64,000 bases of DNA from Bimuria novae-zelandiae CBS 107.79 (lineage: Eukaryota; Ascomycota; Dothideomycetes; Pleosporales; Didymosphaeriaceae), in assembly GCA_010015655.1 (NCBI GenBank), contig ML976739.1, positions 56,821 to 120,820 on the forward strand, written 5' to 3'. Shown here piece after piece: positions 33,101 through 44,787 of the stretch. Position 1 is the first letter of the stretch. Every line of letters starts with the position of its first letter. The notes under the pieces were generated by a model, which saw only the letters and a list, made by a program, of their open reading frames with translations, did no database searches and was not told the origin of the DNA. The position numbers and the translations under genes are program-made.

Positions 33101-35137
33101 GGAGTTGCCAAGTAGTGATCTACATCTGATTAGTCTAGTAGAGATACTCGTACTAGATTGCAAGCTTACCGCGTTCAGTTGCTGAGCTGGACCCATTGAT
33201 CCAGTTGCTATGAGCCACTGGAGATATTTCCCTGGCAGAAAGGTCTTCGAGCGGACCAATTCCGCTATGATTCTAAACACAGGGTCTGGCACTTTGCTAC
33301 GGTCTGAAGCCAATTCTGGAAGATAGCTCATGATGCCTTCGCAAACGTCTACGCCGACTTCGTTCCATTTGCGGAGTAAGCGCGTAACGAGATATACTCG
33401 GTGCAAGCCTTGCCGATATAGAGACGATGACCATTTCAAAACAGCTGATACGAGACGATTCTTATCAGGAAATAAGTCCATGCAGTCGAATGCTAGATTG
33501 TCGACAAAGAGGCTCGCCTGGTACTCCAAACTGTCTAAAAGGCGATACAGCTTACGGAGTGATCTTTTTGATGTCGGGAAGCAGGAACTCAGAGAGTGCA
33601 TGACACTTCTGTTCCTATCATCCAAGTCGGCGATTACAAGCGAGAGTTTTGTGTCCGTTCGACGCTGGTCGATGACATTTAACACTTCCTTGCATCTTGC
33701 CCAATTATTGGGAATCAATAGACAAGCGGACTTGGATATAGCGACCCTCGTTATGACGCTCTCAAGCAAACTAGCCACAGACGTGGTTCTTACCTCTGCG
33801 CCCAGAGTGTAAATCTAGACGCTGGAGTCAGTACAGAATTTTCGGAGAGGTCCGGGGATCCGTACCTTCTCGGCATGAGTCAACAATGACTGTGCAAGAC
33901 GTGTGCCCCGCCGACGCGAGGAGACCAGATTGGCCCAATAGTCGGGAATGCAGGTAATTAACAACCAGAGGAACAAGCGCTCCAGGGTAGAAGATTCAAG
34001 ACTGTTCAAGATCCAGTCCATGAAATGATCCTCTTCCACAAGGTGCTCTTTGAATAAATGTGCTGCAAGTTGTAGGCTGGCAAAGTTAGCGGAGATGGTC
34101 CAAATTTGACAAAGTACCCACGCGTATGTTATGCGGCCTTTCCAGTCTTCAAGGCCTATACCTGCTATAACGCCGTCCAGGAACTGTTCCACAGAGCTCG
34201 TCCAACCCCGGATCCATGTAATTGTGCCAGCTTGCCCTTTTCGTTTATGAGCCCGCATTTCATTAACCCCCACGCATTTGGCCAACCACAAAGCCCGAGG
34301 TATGGGGATGCTCTTATTGAGGCATTGTTCAAGGAGTACTTTGCCGGTTATACCATGGGGTATAGTACGACTCAGCCTCCGTAGACCGACTGCCGGGTTG
34401 GCTAGGTCGTGTAGCCAAGTCTCCCGAGTGGAGTCGCGAAGCGTTAGGCGTGGAGGTGGTTTGAAGGTGTTGGGTGCGGTGAGACGGCTGCATGCCTGCC
34501 GCTTCTCGAGGACAGCTATGAACAGCGTCGACAAGGTCGAAGTGCCGGATTTGTTCTTCAGATTCGCCCATAGTGAAGGCCGGGCCGTGTTCGTCTCGTT
34601 TATGATCTGAGGCTTGTTACTGATGCCACCCTTGACAACCGTCTCGGAGAGCACGTCTTCCGGATGAGTGCCCGTCCATGGGTAGACATCAGCAGCTCCT
34701 GTCCCTCTGTTAGCACGCTTCCCATGCGGCCAATCTGCTATAGACTCACTTCCGCCCGGCAGACTGGCGGCGGGTGCTGCGATGTCCTGGTGGCCGCTTT
34801 TTGTCAGAGAAGGATCGACCTTGACGCCGCTGCCTCCCGGTACAGGATGACGTTGCTGGAAAGCCTCGGGAGGTATGGACAAGCTGGGGCGCGGGGGAAC
34901 CGGGAGCGCCCCAGCAGTTGGACTGCCCTCGGAGGCCTCGACGCTGCTATCGGCGGCTATGGTGAAGAAAAGCTGGGGCTTTCCCTTCGGAGCGAGGCGC
35001 ACCGAGTCGCTGGCCGTCGTCTGGAGGCTATCAAGTTGCGTCGGTTTGGCCTTGGGTGGTCGTTCGTCAGCGGCCCGGTCGTGCTCTGCTGCCGCATCTG
35101 GCCCATGATGGCATGTTGCGCGAGGGCGGGAAGTCAT
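30109..35137 (-). CDS. med12: Mediator complex subunit 12 (Srb8/Med12)
   Basis: Subunit of the CDK8 kinase module that regulates RNA polymerase II. Seven exons: 33866-35137, 33170-33814, 32821-33119, 31605-32776, 31303-31541, 30960-31258 and 30109-30916. All introns are GT..AG, 43-63 bp, and every phase agrees, giving 1577 residues. The family block is clear: DVYPWTGTHPEDVLSE, NETNTARPSLWANLK, TFKPPPRLTL, LRRLSRTIPHGITGKVLLEQ and WLAKCVGVNEMRAHKRKG. The end has a Gln-rich tail and VKAVPYSLNRWEILPDSG. A further 45-bp, in-frame, stop-free intron may exist just before DVYPWTG (about 34707-34751); splicing there would leave the frame unchanged. Confidence 0.95.
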
Positions 35138-35384
35138 CGCATGGAGACGGGGGGCGGAGGCGCATCGTCGCCGGTCGATGCTAGGACAGACCAGTCGAAG
35201 TCATGCGCCTGCACACCTATCGGATTATGTGTTGCAAGCGCTCGCAGCGGAAGAGCGATGCGCAAGTGCCAAGAACGGTAGTCGCGGTCTCGGAACGATG
35301 CCGAGTGCGGTCCTCATTGCTCAACACCATTACACCGTTCCACACCAACTGTCGCACTACGCTTTCACGCGCTACACCAGGACG
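35138..35384. promoter_or_regulatory. Divergent promoter MED12 / Asterix-like gene
   Basis: A 247-bp spacer between divergent ATGs; no individual site resolved. Confidence 0.4.
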
Positions 35385-36064
35385 ATGGCGTCGAACAAAG
35401 ACATGAGGCGTGTTGACCTGAGTACGTTTTCTACCCCTGTTCCTTCACGTGCCCACGCTCCAACTTGCCTGCATCTTGTTCCCCTATCCTAGGTGCCCAC
35501 GTAGATTCTATCACATGCACTAACTCCGCAACAGTTGTGCCTTACACCGAACCGGCCAAGGACAAGTCAGATGGCGACATGTCCAATACCATGGCGACAA
35601 CTCTGCCTATGGCTGCCGTGAGTGCCCTATGATCACCGCATATAGATATCTCTCCGCTAACAGCAAGATTTAGATTTTCACTCGCAACAAGTAAGATCAA
35701 TCTCAGTACAATACGATTCAGCGCTAACACAGTGTGTGCGGTAGGATGATCGGATGGTGAGTACAATCCTGACGGAGTCTGCTGTGTCGCTGACCATAAT
35801 ATAGGGTTGCTGTAGTCTTCGCGCTCCAATCGTGGCTTGCAGAGACCTCCGAGCAACGGAAGACTGCTTCTACGCCGGCTTACTTCTCTGTCGGCATGAG
35901 CTGTAAGTCGGCCATCATCCGGGCTGCGCCAGGCCGAATCACAACTAACATCATTAGTCATGTCCTTGCTTGTATCCTACATGCCACTGTTTCTGCCACC
36001 GGCCCCAGTTCGAGCAGTTGGAGGCTCTGGAACCGAAGCTCCAGGTGCAATGCCACCGACATGA
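35385..36064 (+). CDS. Asterix/WDR83OS-like ER membrane protein (UPF0139)
   Basis: A gene hidden by splicing: six exons at 35385-35421, 35535-35617, 35674-35690 (17 nt), 35745-35756 (12 nt), 35805-35902 and 35958-36064. Joined, they give 117 residues: MASNKDMRRVDLIVPYTEP..., then IFTRNKMIGWVAVVFALQSW, TPAYFSVGMSFMSLLVSYMP, and a Pro/Gly tail ending GAMPPT. All introns have GT..AG ends and CTAAC/CTGAC branch sites, and phases match. Two hydrophobic helices and the short length fit the Asterix family, the PAT-complex partner of CCDC47 that helps insert multipass proteins at the ER. No single open frame longer than a few dozen codons marks this gene. Confidence 0.87.
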
Positions 36065-36332
36065 TTTGGCTATTGAGCGTGTGCTCCGGTTTGTTTCAGA
36101 GGCTCAAGTCCGCGGTCAACTCTATATGCCAGGCTTGCAATTTGCAATCTTCCCCAGCGGGGTAAGCGTTCGACACAAATAATGGTTATTATTTGTCTCA
36201 TAACTGTACATGATGCTATCTTACAGTACACCTATTGTACATACCATCAATGTGAAGAAATCAACAGATACCCCGTGTTACTTGAACAATCAGCTTTCAT
36301 ACCGAGCTCCCCAACTTGTCAAATATGCCAGT

Positions 36333-37406
36333 CTACACTGCTTGATACTCGTTCACGGTTCTCGCGTACTCTTCGTCAGATTCGATCGAAGCGCGCGTGC
36401 TAAAGTTTGTGAAGCCCCAAACCTTCCAGTCTTTGGCCTCGCCCCGGATGAATTGTCTCTGCAGAACAAGGTATTCCTCTACTTTGCTTTCCGGGCTCAA
36501 CCCTTTCTGAACCGTGAGTTGTTGTTTGCTTCGGATGCGGAGGATGACCTGATGTATTCCAGTTTGCTCGTAGCCAGGAAGCGAAAGGGGACTCGCGAGA
36601 TTCGACACGATCTTGCAGGTGGGCTCGCCGATCGTACTCCATTCCATTTGGAGACCTGGAGGCCGCGCCTCTATGCGCTTTTGATATTTCGTTGCTACGC
36701 TCGATATGCAAAGCTGCGAGACCGCTCTCGAATCGCCTCTGTTCGGGTCAGTCAGCGGGTGGAGAAGGCGTCGCACAAGACCGGCAGCGAGGAGCAAGGT
36801 GAGGGGAACAAGACAGCTTACTTTGCGAATGATTCATGAAGATGCTTGTACTTCTGCAAAGCCCGGTACTTCAACTGAGCTCGACTGCTCCACCAGTGCA
36901 TGATGGGCTTTTTTGTTGTATCGAAGCTCCGTCTGAAGCGCCATAACCTGTGTGATATTAACTTCGTGGTAGAGAAACCTGCACACAGCCAAGACGTACT
37001 GAATCCATGATCCTAAGCGCGATCTAATCCATTTCCACTCGTACCACATACGATCCGAGAGAGAGAACCGGGTCAATGGGAATAGTGGTGCATGAACGAA
37101 GGTGCCTAGTCTGCGTCAATCTCTGGGGCGCGAGAGTTCAAAGGAGAGGAAAGGATTACCAGGGACAAGACCGATATCGTCAGGTACGTTACGCTCATCG
37201 CTCAATTGTTCTTCTTGATATGCTGTTGGAGCTTTATTGTGCTGGTGACGCGCTGCTGAGGACGCCGCCACGGAATCGACACGTCCACGGCTTTTCGCAT
37301 TGCGAAAGGCCGGCCGTGAGGTAGAGAAAAGGCGGTTTAAGGAAGTAGGAGCTAACTGCTGCCGGTGCAGCGGCCTGTATAGCCGGATAGGCAGTTGCGT
37401 TGACAT
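36333..37406 (-). CDS. Mitochondrial ribosomal protein mL45 / Mba1-like (Tim44-like fold)
   Basis: Four exons: 37160-37406, 37000-37105, 36822-36947 and 36333-36738, 294 residues. The N-terminus (MSTQLPIRLYRPLHRQQLAP, then LFSTSRPAF) is a mitochondrial targeting sequence. After splicing the mature part reads VPGTFVHAPLFPL, then WYEWKWIRSRLGSWIQLWRF, KYRALQKYKHLHESFAKGDS and RPPGLQMEWSTIGEP, which fits the Tim44-like domain of mL45/Mba1. These proteins anchor the mitoribosome to the inner membrane for co-translational insertion. The C-terminal KDWKVWGFTNF block is typical. An in-frame ATG at 37607 exists but adds non-targeting sequence. Confidence 0.83.
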
Positions 37407-38080
37407 GGAGCTGTAGAACGTGTGGAATTGTGGAATTGCTGCATCAGTTCGCGCGGAGGAGCCCACGCCACGGCACCGGAGGTCCGCCGCACCGTCCGTG
37501 CGTCGGTAGTTAGAACTTAACTCGTAGAACTGCCCTGTGAAAGAGATTGTTTTTATCTCAGCACCCAACTCTGTACGAACATAGCGCAATGAACACATCT
37601 TTTCCAAGGTACAGGTTTAATAATAAAGTCAACTCACGCTTATAGCGAACAGAAGGACATCACCGAATCTTTGCAATACAACACTGTATCATTGTCATAA
37701 TCATATAGTGGAAGGTAGGTTCGTGTACAGGGAATTTCATCTTAGATGGAATAAAAACAAGCTCCATGGCGTGCGGTTCAAAAGATCTCTTTCAGAGTGC
37801 AAGAGTTGATCCTATTCGCACACAACTTGTAATTCCGACGCATTAACCTTCATTATAACAAAGCCTAATCTAAGCGTGGTCTGGGCCTGGACGTCTTCGT
37901 GAATCTGCGCGTTGCGTGTTAGTAGTACAATAATTTACAGTGATGCCCAGCAATGTCCACGCTGGGTCGTATTTACAGGACCCGAGAGAAGGGTGTCAAC
38001 GCCATCCTATCTTGGTTTCTTCCGTCTCGCAACGCCATCCGTAAAAAAGCTGAAATAATACAGAGTGGTCAAGGGTGCGC
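37407..38080. other. Intergenic, 674 bp, nothing identified
   Basis: Promoter side of the mL45-like gene and 3' flank of the RIM2-type carrier. Moderately A/T-rich from 37610 to 37870. No supported feature. Confidence 0.4.
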
Positions 38081-39342
38081 TCAGAGGTTGCTGCTGGTTC
38101 CTAAAAGCTTCAAGACCGCCTCGTATGTACCGAACATGATCGCGGCGCTCGGTACGACGCGAAACATGTGGGGAACCAGCCCACCGTATAGCGAAGCCAT
38201 ACCCTCCTCTTTCCATATCAGTCGGAAACACTGGGCCAGCCCTGTGTACTTGAGCTGCCCGTTCTCGAGAGGAGCTTGCCGTAATCGGGTACGTACGACC
38301 TTGTGGTAGGTCAGTATGCCATCCAACTTGTTACGTTGATGCTTGTAGGTCTGCTTACCTCGTGAGGATACGTGATCAGAGCAGCAACGAATTTGGCTAC
38401 ACCGGCTGCAGACACTTTGCCCGTCCAAGCCACCGTCTGGTCCCATGTAGTAGGTGGTCGACCGCTATTAGCAACTCTCTCTTCTCGTCTTGCAAGGGCT
38501 ATTTTCATCTGCTCATACAGCATCCATTGCAGAGTACTCTCGGTGACCCCTAGGTAGCTTGCGGTCAGGCCGCGGTACAAGCCTCGTATTCCCTCCTTTC
38601 GAAGCGTCTGCATAGTACAATCGAGTGCATTTTTATATTGGCGGCCCCGCCCATCAGCGTGCGTGTTCTTGTCCAGTTGCAGTCGGGTCTTGACGAGCCA
38701 GATGGGATTCGTTGCCGTACCAGTAACAACACCGGCACAGGCGGCTGCGCAGAGATGAACCCAGGCGGACTCCTTGCCTTCGTTGAAATATGTACTTATG
38801 ATCCGCTTGCCATTGCCGTAGGCATAGAAATTGATAGCCCGCGCGGGCACCACGCCAATCAAGTTCGGTCCGAGACCTTTGAAGAGTGCTCGCCAACCCT
38901 CCGCCTTGGGCACCTGCCACAGGATCTCACCCGTCTCTCGGATGTGAAGCAGAGAGCTGCGCGCGAATGTCATGGTCTCGATAGGAGGTAAGCCGCGGGC
39001 CGCACGCATCGCAGCCAGATGCTGTTGGTAGTAGGTCGATTGCAGACGGGTTTTGAGTACATCGAGCGGTGCCGTTAGGGTCGCAGACGCCATGCCACCG
39101 AGCCTATACACGGATGAGTATGGAGCTCGCAAAGTGACAGAAGTGCTATCTTACCCTCCGGCGATGAAGTGCGCCCATGACCTTGCAAAGGGCGAGACCG
39201 CAGCTGCTACGGGCGCGCCATCGGGCTGCTTTGGAGGAATGAGTTCGCCTGTTTCCCACGATTGCGACAGCAAATCTCGTCGGAGTGAGCTGCCGTTGGA
39301 GTGAATGCTAGGATGAGGGCGTGGCGCGAGGTCGAGGGTCAT
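38081..39342 (-). CDS. rim2: Mitochondrial pyrimidine-nucleotide carrier, RIM2 type
   Basis: SLC25-family inner-membrane carrier. Three exons, 39155-39342, 38359-39103 and 38081-38299, give 383 residues. The three carrier repeats each show the PX[DE]XX[KR] signature or a close form: TAPLDVLKTRLQS, TNPIWLVKTRLQLD and ITYPHEVVRTRLRQAP. The second helix-pair motif FKGLGPNLIGVVPARAINF and the PIWLVKTR form are typical of the Rim2/SLC25A33-36 group, which exchanges pyrimidine nucleotides needed for mtDNA synthesis. The N-terminal extension of about 55 residues before SWAHFIAGGLGG is also usual for this group. Confidence 0.9.
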
Positions 39343-39679
39343 GACCGACGCGACCGAGAGGAAACTGTCGCAACGCCACTTGATTTCTTCCAGGGGCGCA
39401 GGAGGAGAGAGTGGCTCTTGAGTAAAGATAGAGACCGGCTACACGGTGCGGGGTTGATATTGAACGTTTAGGCTGTTGTTTGCTGATCCTTAAGTAACAC
39501 TGTTTTCGAAAGGCGACCGCGCGAGTAACTTTTTAGGGAGAGATTCCGAACTACGGTAGTGCCGAGGATGCACGATGTCGCGCGCCATGACGCCAGTTTG
39601 ATTTATTAGCGTCCCGCCCAATCCTACCATATATCAAAACCAAATCATCTACAGCTACTAAACTCGCGATTGCGTGGTC
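39343..39679. promoter_or_regulatory. Divergent promoter RIM2 / CIA30
   Basis: A 337-bp spacer between divergent start codons of two mitochondrial genes; shared regulation is possible but no site was identified. Confidence 0.45.
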
Positions 39680-40520
39680 ATGTCGGGCTTCGTCAAGCGC
39701 AGTCTGGAAGAGTTCAAGCGCCTATCTACCTATGGTGAGTGAGTCCTCGTTTCTTTCCTCCGCCGCCTGCCAATTGACCCCTCTACCAGCGCTCAAGCTC
39801 GAGGGGCTGCGGTCGCCTTCGAAGCCTCTCCCTTTGATTCTCTTCGATTCGCCGGATTCCATTACGCGATGTAAACGCATGAGCGACAAAGATATCGGCG
39901 GTTTCTCTTCCGCCAATCTCGACTTCCATCCTGCGGCTTCGTCTGCGCCTGCGCACGCACGCTTCCACGGCAACATATCGGTCGAGCTGCCCAAGGATCA
40001 GCCGCACGTGCAGCGTACCGGCTACGCTGGCTGGCGCACTCTTGACCGTGGCTTTACGATCTTTGGGAAGGCGCTGTGGGACGTGGACGCGTATTCCTAT
40101 CTTGCCATCCAATTCAAGTCCGACGGCCGCAAGTACTTTGTCAACGTGCAGACAGAGTCCATCGTACCGACAGACATTCACCAACATCGTCTGTATTCAA
40201 AAACGCCTGGGCAGTGGGAGACTATTCTGATCAAGTGGAACGAGTTTGTTCGTACAAACCATGGCCAAGTGGTCGAGCCACAGCGGGAGATGCTCACACA
40301 AAAGGTTCGAACAGTAGGCATGGCATTGATCGACCGCATACCAGGACCGTACGATCTGAGCATAAGCAAAGTGTGGGCGACCAATGCTGGGAGCGACGAC
40401 CACATCCTAGCTTCGGTCACTGGTGCCATTTCCGGGCTTCCCATGTCTTCTGCACAGCAACGTAGTTTTGACAGGATAGAGACACCCAAAATAGAGTCGC
40501 AGGACAGCCGGAAAGCATAA
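39680..40520 (+). CDS. cia30: Complex I intermediate-associated protein 30 (CIA30/NDUFAF1)
   Basis: Assembly factor for mitochondrial NADH:ubiquinone oxidoreductase. Exon 1 39680-39734 (MSGFVKRSLEEFKRLSTY), a 55-bp intron, exon 2 39790-40520; 261 residues. The CIA30 domain occupies most of the protein: LILFDSPDSITRCKRMSDKD, GGFSSANLDF, ARFHGNISVELP, RTGYAGWRT, GKALWDVDAYSYLAIQFKSD and TESIVPTDIHQHRLY. It closes with a WATNAGSDD segment. The gene is a usual neighbour of APN2/COX13 near MAT in some Dothideomycetes. Confident assignment. Confidence 0.93.
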
Positions 40521-40999
40521 CGAGGAAAGCTGGACAAAGGGGCAATCTCGAATGGCATATGGGTCTACTTTCGAGATGGCATGAACAAAACAATTAGACG
40601 TACTGAAATCTTTCAAGGCTAATAGCGGCTACTCCTGCGTAATGGAAACTGTACATTAGCTTCTCTTTTCCATGTATCTTTCTCGTCAAAGTAACGTGTA
40701 AAAGTACGCGGGAAGGTGTGCCGTGCAAGATTGGGAAATGGCGACACGTGATAGCGCGTTTCCAAGGTTCTAAGTGAGCTCGCTTGAGCATTCCCCATCC
40801 ACTGACCCCACCGACCATCCAGACGGCCGCGCCTACTCCGACTGCAGAAACACCCAACTCACTTTGTGCGCATTGAAAATCGATCAAGCACGCTCAGCCT
40901 GTCGTGAGGATGCAGCTAGTCTCCTGCAGACAATGAATCACGGCTTGACACCGATCTCTGCGACTACCTAGTAGCGCCCTCAGCCCTGCCTGCGTAGCC
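40521..40999. other. Intergenic between CIA30 and APC5
   Basis: 3' flank of CIA30 and promoter of APC5, both on the plus strand. No supported feature. Confidence 0.4.
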
Positions 41000-43654
41000 A
41001 TGTCGCCATCGCGGTATCTCACCGCGCCTAAGATCAGCCTGCTACTTCTCGTCAAACTGTACTGCACCTCGGGCTTCCCATCTTCTGCTGTGGTCCCGGT
41101 CCTTTCGTTTATCCTCTCTCACACCTTTCCAACCACTCCATCAGCTGCTCGCACTTCACGTGTGGTGGAGCAACACGATGTCATGCTATCAAGTCGGGCC
41201 TTCCGAGACTTACTCCAGGATCAGAAGGGTAATATTCCGGGGTCCACCCTTTTGGATGACGTTCTCAAGCACATGTGGGAGATGAATTCTATAGATCGTC
41301 TATTCGGCTTGTTCAGCGATCTGGCGGTCTTGTTGGACCCTTCCAAGGCTGAACAAACCGAAAAAGAGAAGATTGAATACATACAGTTATCTCCGACGTC
41401 ACCCCTTGGTGCATTCGTGAGGCGAGCTCGCCTGGAGTTCGCCCGACTTCCCTTCGATGATATCGTTCGCCTTTGGTGTGCCTTTGTCGCCTACCGCGCA
41501 CCCACCGCTCTCTGGACGAAGAGGTTGACTGCATCGCCGTTATTGCATGTTGACCATGTCGTGGCAAAGATGGGACTGAGCCCACAGGACAACCTCTTCC
41601 ACGGCGCTTATGCCCACCTCTTGGAAGGAGAAAGCATTTCCGATTCATTCAGCGTTGACGATCTTGAACGATTGTTCGAGTTCCAACTGGACAAACTCCA
41701 GCGTATACACCCTCTTTCACTGTCTTATCATCTGCTAATGACTGGCAGGGCTTGGTTGTCGCGTACCAGAGGAGATGAAGGCTCCACTTCGGAACATCCT
41801 CGAATCCTGCGACACCGTTCCAAGGCAAGCGCATCTAGTTCTCTTCTTTGATGCCTGGAAATCTGGTGACTACTCTTCCGCTTTCGACAATCTCCATCGG
41901 TATTTCGATCATGCAATGCAAGCAAGAGAAAGGATACATTATCAATATGCGCTGCTGCATATGGCTATCCTCCAGGCCGACTTCGGCTGTTTTGGAGAGG
42001 CTATCGCTGCCATCAACGAGACTGTAGCAACAGCAAGGGAGAACCAAGATATTCATTGTCTCAATTTTAGTTTGAATTGGCTAAATCACATGAGCAAGGC
42101 GTACCCAAAGCAAATGAAAAGAGCTGGATACATTGGGATGCTAGGATCGGAAAAGGAGGGGCTGGCCTTCCTGAAAGCCAAAGCCAGAGAGACGCGGACA
42201 TACAACTTATTGAGTGCTACGCTGTTGAACGAAGCGAAGTTACGTCTACTGTCGGTAAGGACACTAGCCGGCCTTTTGCGACGGCTGCATGGCTAACGTT
42301 CCTCAGGGTGATTCGGTTTCCCGCGCTTTGGAGTTATTGTACCAATCGTCGCACCTGAACTTTCACGAAAATGTCGGGAACCACGGCTCCCATCTCCTTT
42401 TCCGATCTGCGTTGTGCTCTCGTCTGGGCAATAGGAACCTGTCTAAGATGAATTGTCAACTTCTACTTGACTGCTATCAAGATGCATGTCCTTTAGACGA
42501 ACGCATCAGGGCGCTCGGTCGTCGCTCATTCCTAGTAAGTATGTTAGGCGCTTAGAATGCCACGTAATTGACCACCAGTAGGCCCTACAAAAGTGTCGAT
42601 ATGATGATGCGCTTCGTCTTCTCGGTCCCGCAGAATCGTTCACGCATCGTTCGTTGAAGCACCATCAGTACATTTATTTCTGCACGGGAATGGCAAAATC
42701 AAAGAGAGCTATACGGCAGTGAGTGCTTGTTTCCCACAGTGTACAGTCAAATCCTCAACACTAACCGTGTCAACAGCAAAGACTGGATGGCTTGCGACGC
42801 TCTCTTACCTTGCCTTCAACCGGACCCATCAACAGACCCTGAATTAGCTTTCCTAGTGTCCGAGTTGCGCATCGACTCTCTTGTGGCGCGCGGTCTCTAT
42901 TTGCAAGCATGGGAAGCCGTTGAAAAGTTATCGATGGAGCTAAAGGACGAAGGTGCAGACATTATGCAACATATATCGCTGCTCATCACCAAAGCAGATA
43001 TATGCCGAAGACTTGGTTGTCCAGAGAGAGGCTTCAGCGTCGTTCTTAGAGCAGCTAGTGTGGCGTTCAAGGCGCACTTGAACACTTGTCTGTACTCGGC
43101 GGTGGGCTTACTGGCCAACATTTTGAACTCGAATGGCGACTTTGAGGCTGCAATGCGCTTGCTGAGCGCCATAATACCCAAAGTATGCTCGCCACTGCCC
43201 TCATTGCAATCTTTGTGCATTGCACGACGATATGAGTACTAATGGATACGCAGTCGCTCGAGAACGGCGATGTCCATGCCACAGGGACTTTGTATTCGTA
43301 CCTCAGTGACGCCTACATGGGTCTTGCGGAGGTGAAAGAAGCACAAAGCCCAGCAAGCCTTCGCTTACGGGCGATTCGCGTCAGTCGTGCCGAACTGTAT
43401 ATCGACAGAGCTCGCGAATGTAAGTCGTCCTAGCTAACGAATGAAGCTCTCCGGGTGGGATTGCTAACGAATCTCCAGGTTTCCACAAGGCTGAAGATGT
43501 TGGCGCTGAATGTGAACAACTCATGAAGAAGGCGATCATCGCAAGACTACGAGGAGACGAGGAACTGGCGGAAGAATGGGCGCACAATCACAATCGGGTG
43601 TGGGACATGGGAATGGAGCGCGTTGCAAGCAGTAACACCAAGGGCAGTGGGTAG
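41000..43654 (+). CDS. apc5: Anaphase-promoting complex subunit 5
   Basis: TPR scaffold subunit of the APC/C ubiquitin ligase. Seven exons: 41000-41702, 41749-42254, 42307-42534, 42582-42718, 42777-43182, 43254-43419 and 43479-43654, with matching phases, giving 773 residues. The N-terminus (MSPSRYLTAPKISLLLLVKL) and the block FFDAWKSGDYSSAFDNLHRY are diagnostic for Apc5. Splicing yields DKLQRLGCRVPEEMKAP, which no single frame shows. Helical TPR-type repeats follow (QYALLHMAILQADFGCFGEA). Apc5 is a standard member of the MAT-flanking block with COX13 and APN2. Confident. Confidence 0.93.
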
Positions 43655-43962
43655 ACGAATGCGCTCGTGTGAGGAGCCTCGGGTCATCCCGTTAGCAGCG
43701 AAGAAGTATGGCACATGCAATGGAAGATGATGCCATGAGATCATGATATGTAATAAATAGCAAATCAACACTTTGAGGGTAGTCAGGTAGCATTGCGTAT
43801 CGTGAGGTAACAGATGGTACTTTGAGACTAGCAGTAATTGGGGCCCGAACACGTTAGCAAACAAAAGGAATGCATTGACCAGCAAGATGAGTCTCGGATC
43901 TCTATGTACAATACCGACGCACATATATCGCGGCGTGCTCGGCATCTGCTCGAACATCCCTC
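43655..43962. other. Intergenic between convergent APC5 and COX13
   Basis: 3' flanks only. A stretch at about 43786-43816 (CATTGCGTATCGTGAGGTAA) resembles the core of family A repeats and may be an old remnant. Confidence 0.35.
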
Positions 43963-44521
43963 TCACTCCTCCTTCTTGTGGTAGTTGACCTTGTCGTTCC
44001 AGAAGAGCGTCTGGGCGACACATCAGCCGATAATCACAGGGGGTGAGAGGAAGGCTGACCTTGTCGCCGTCGCCCCAGAAGAAGTTCTTGGTGCGGATGT
44101 TTTGGTAGGAGTACTCGGGCTTCTCCTCCATGGGGATTTCATGAGCCTTGTGCTCCCAGTGAGCGTCCCACCTCATCTTACCGTTGATAGCGGCAACGAT
44201 CAGACATGGCACGGCAACGCTAGAGGGTGGTCAGACGTGACGTGTGAGGGAATAGCGAGGATGGATCATACTAGACGGTGAGCTTGAACCAGAACTCTGC
44301 AGCGCGTGGTTAGCACACAATCGGCAGGGGGCGAGCTGGCACGTACCTCCGCTCTCGGCAGCGTGCTCCGCGATGCGGGCACGCTCGCGGTTGAACTCGT
44401 TGTCCTCGGCTCCGGCGAACTGCTTGGGAGATTCGCTGCTGTACATGCGGCGGCGGATGGGCGCGCGGGCGGCGGGTGCCAGGCGCTGGCTGGCACGGAA
44501 GAGGGTGCGCTGTGCAAGCAT
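43963..44521 (-). CDS. cox13: Cytochrome c oxidase subunit 6A (Cox13)
   Basis: Nuclear-encoded inner-membrane subunit of respiratory complex IV. Four exons: 44347-44521, 44272-44296 (25 nt), 44060-44219 and 43963-44010, giving 135 residues. The targeting sequence is MLAQRTLFRASQRLAPAARA. The spliced transmembrane helix reads EFWFKLTVYVAVPCLIVAAI. The family tail is HEIPMEEKPEYSYQNIRTKN, then FFWGDGDKTLFWNDKVNYHK. The gene is divergent from APN2 across 266 bp, an arrangement often seen beside ascomycete MAT loci. Confidence 0.95.
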
Positions 44522-44787
44522 GGCGGGCGGTTGGGGGCGGTGTGCGGGTGGTGGGCGGGCGCAATTGGAGGTGGTGTGGGAGTGAGGTTCGGACTGACGA
44601 GCAGCTTGGTGGACGAAGCTTTAGTGGTTCGACTGGCGGCTTCGGGCTCCTCCCACGCTTAGCCCGTCGCGGCTAGCTGGGCAACGTGACGTCGTGCTCA
44701 TGTACCTCGACGCGTCCGCCGCATGGCGAGATGAAGAGGGCAGAAGATGTATGAGGCGCCCGCGCCGTGCAGTCCGCTCGACACACA
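44522..44787. promoter_or_regulatory. Divergent promoter COX13 / APN2
   Basis: A 266-bp spacer between divergent start codons. G/C-rich; no individual motif called. Confidence 0.45.

Noticed and set aside
37407..37607. Extended start for the mL45-like protein (ATG at 37607)
   Set aside because: The extra 67 residues are not targeting-like; the sequence from 37406 begins with a typical mitochondrial presequence.
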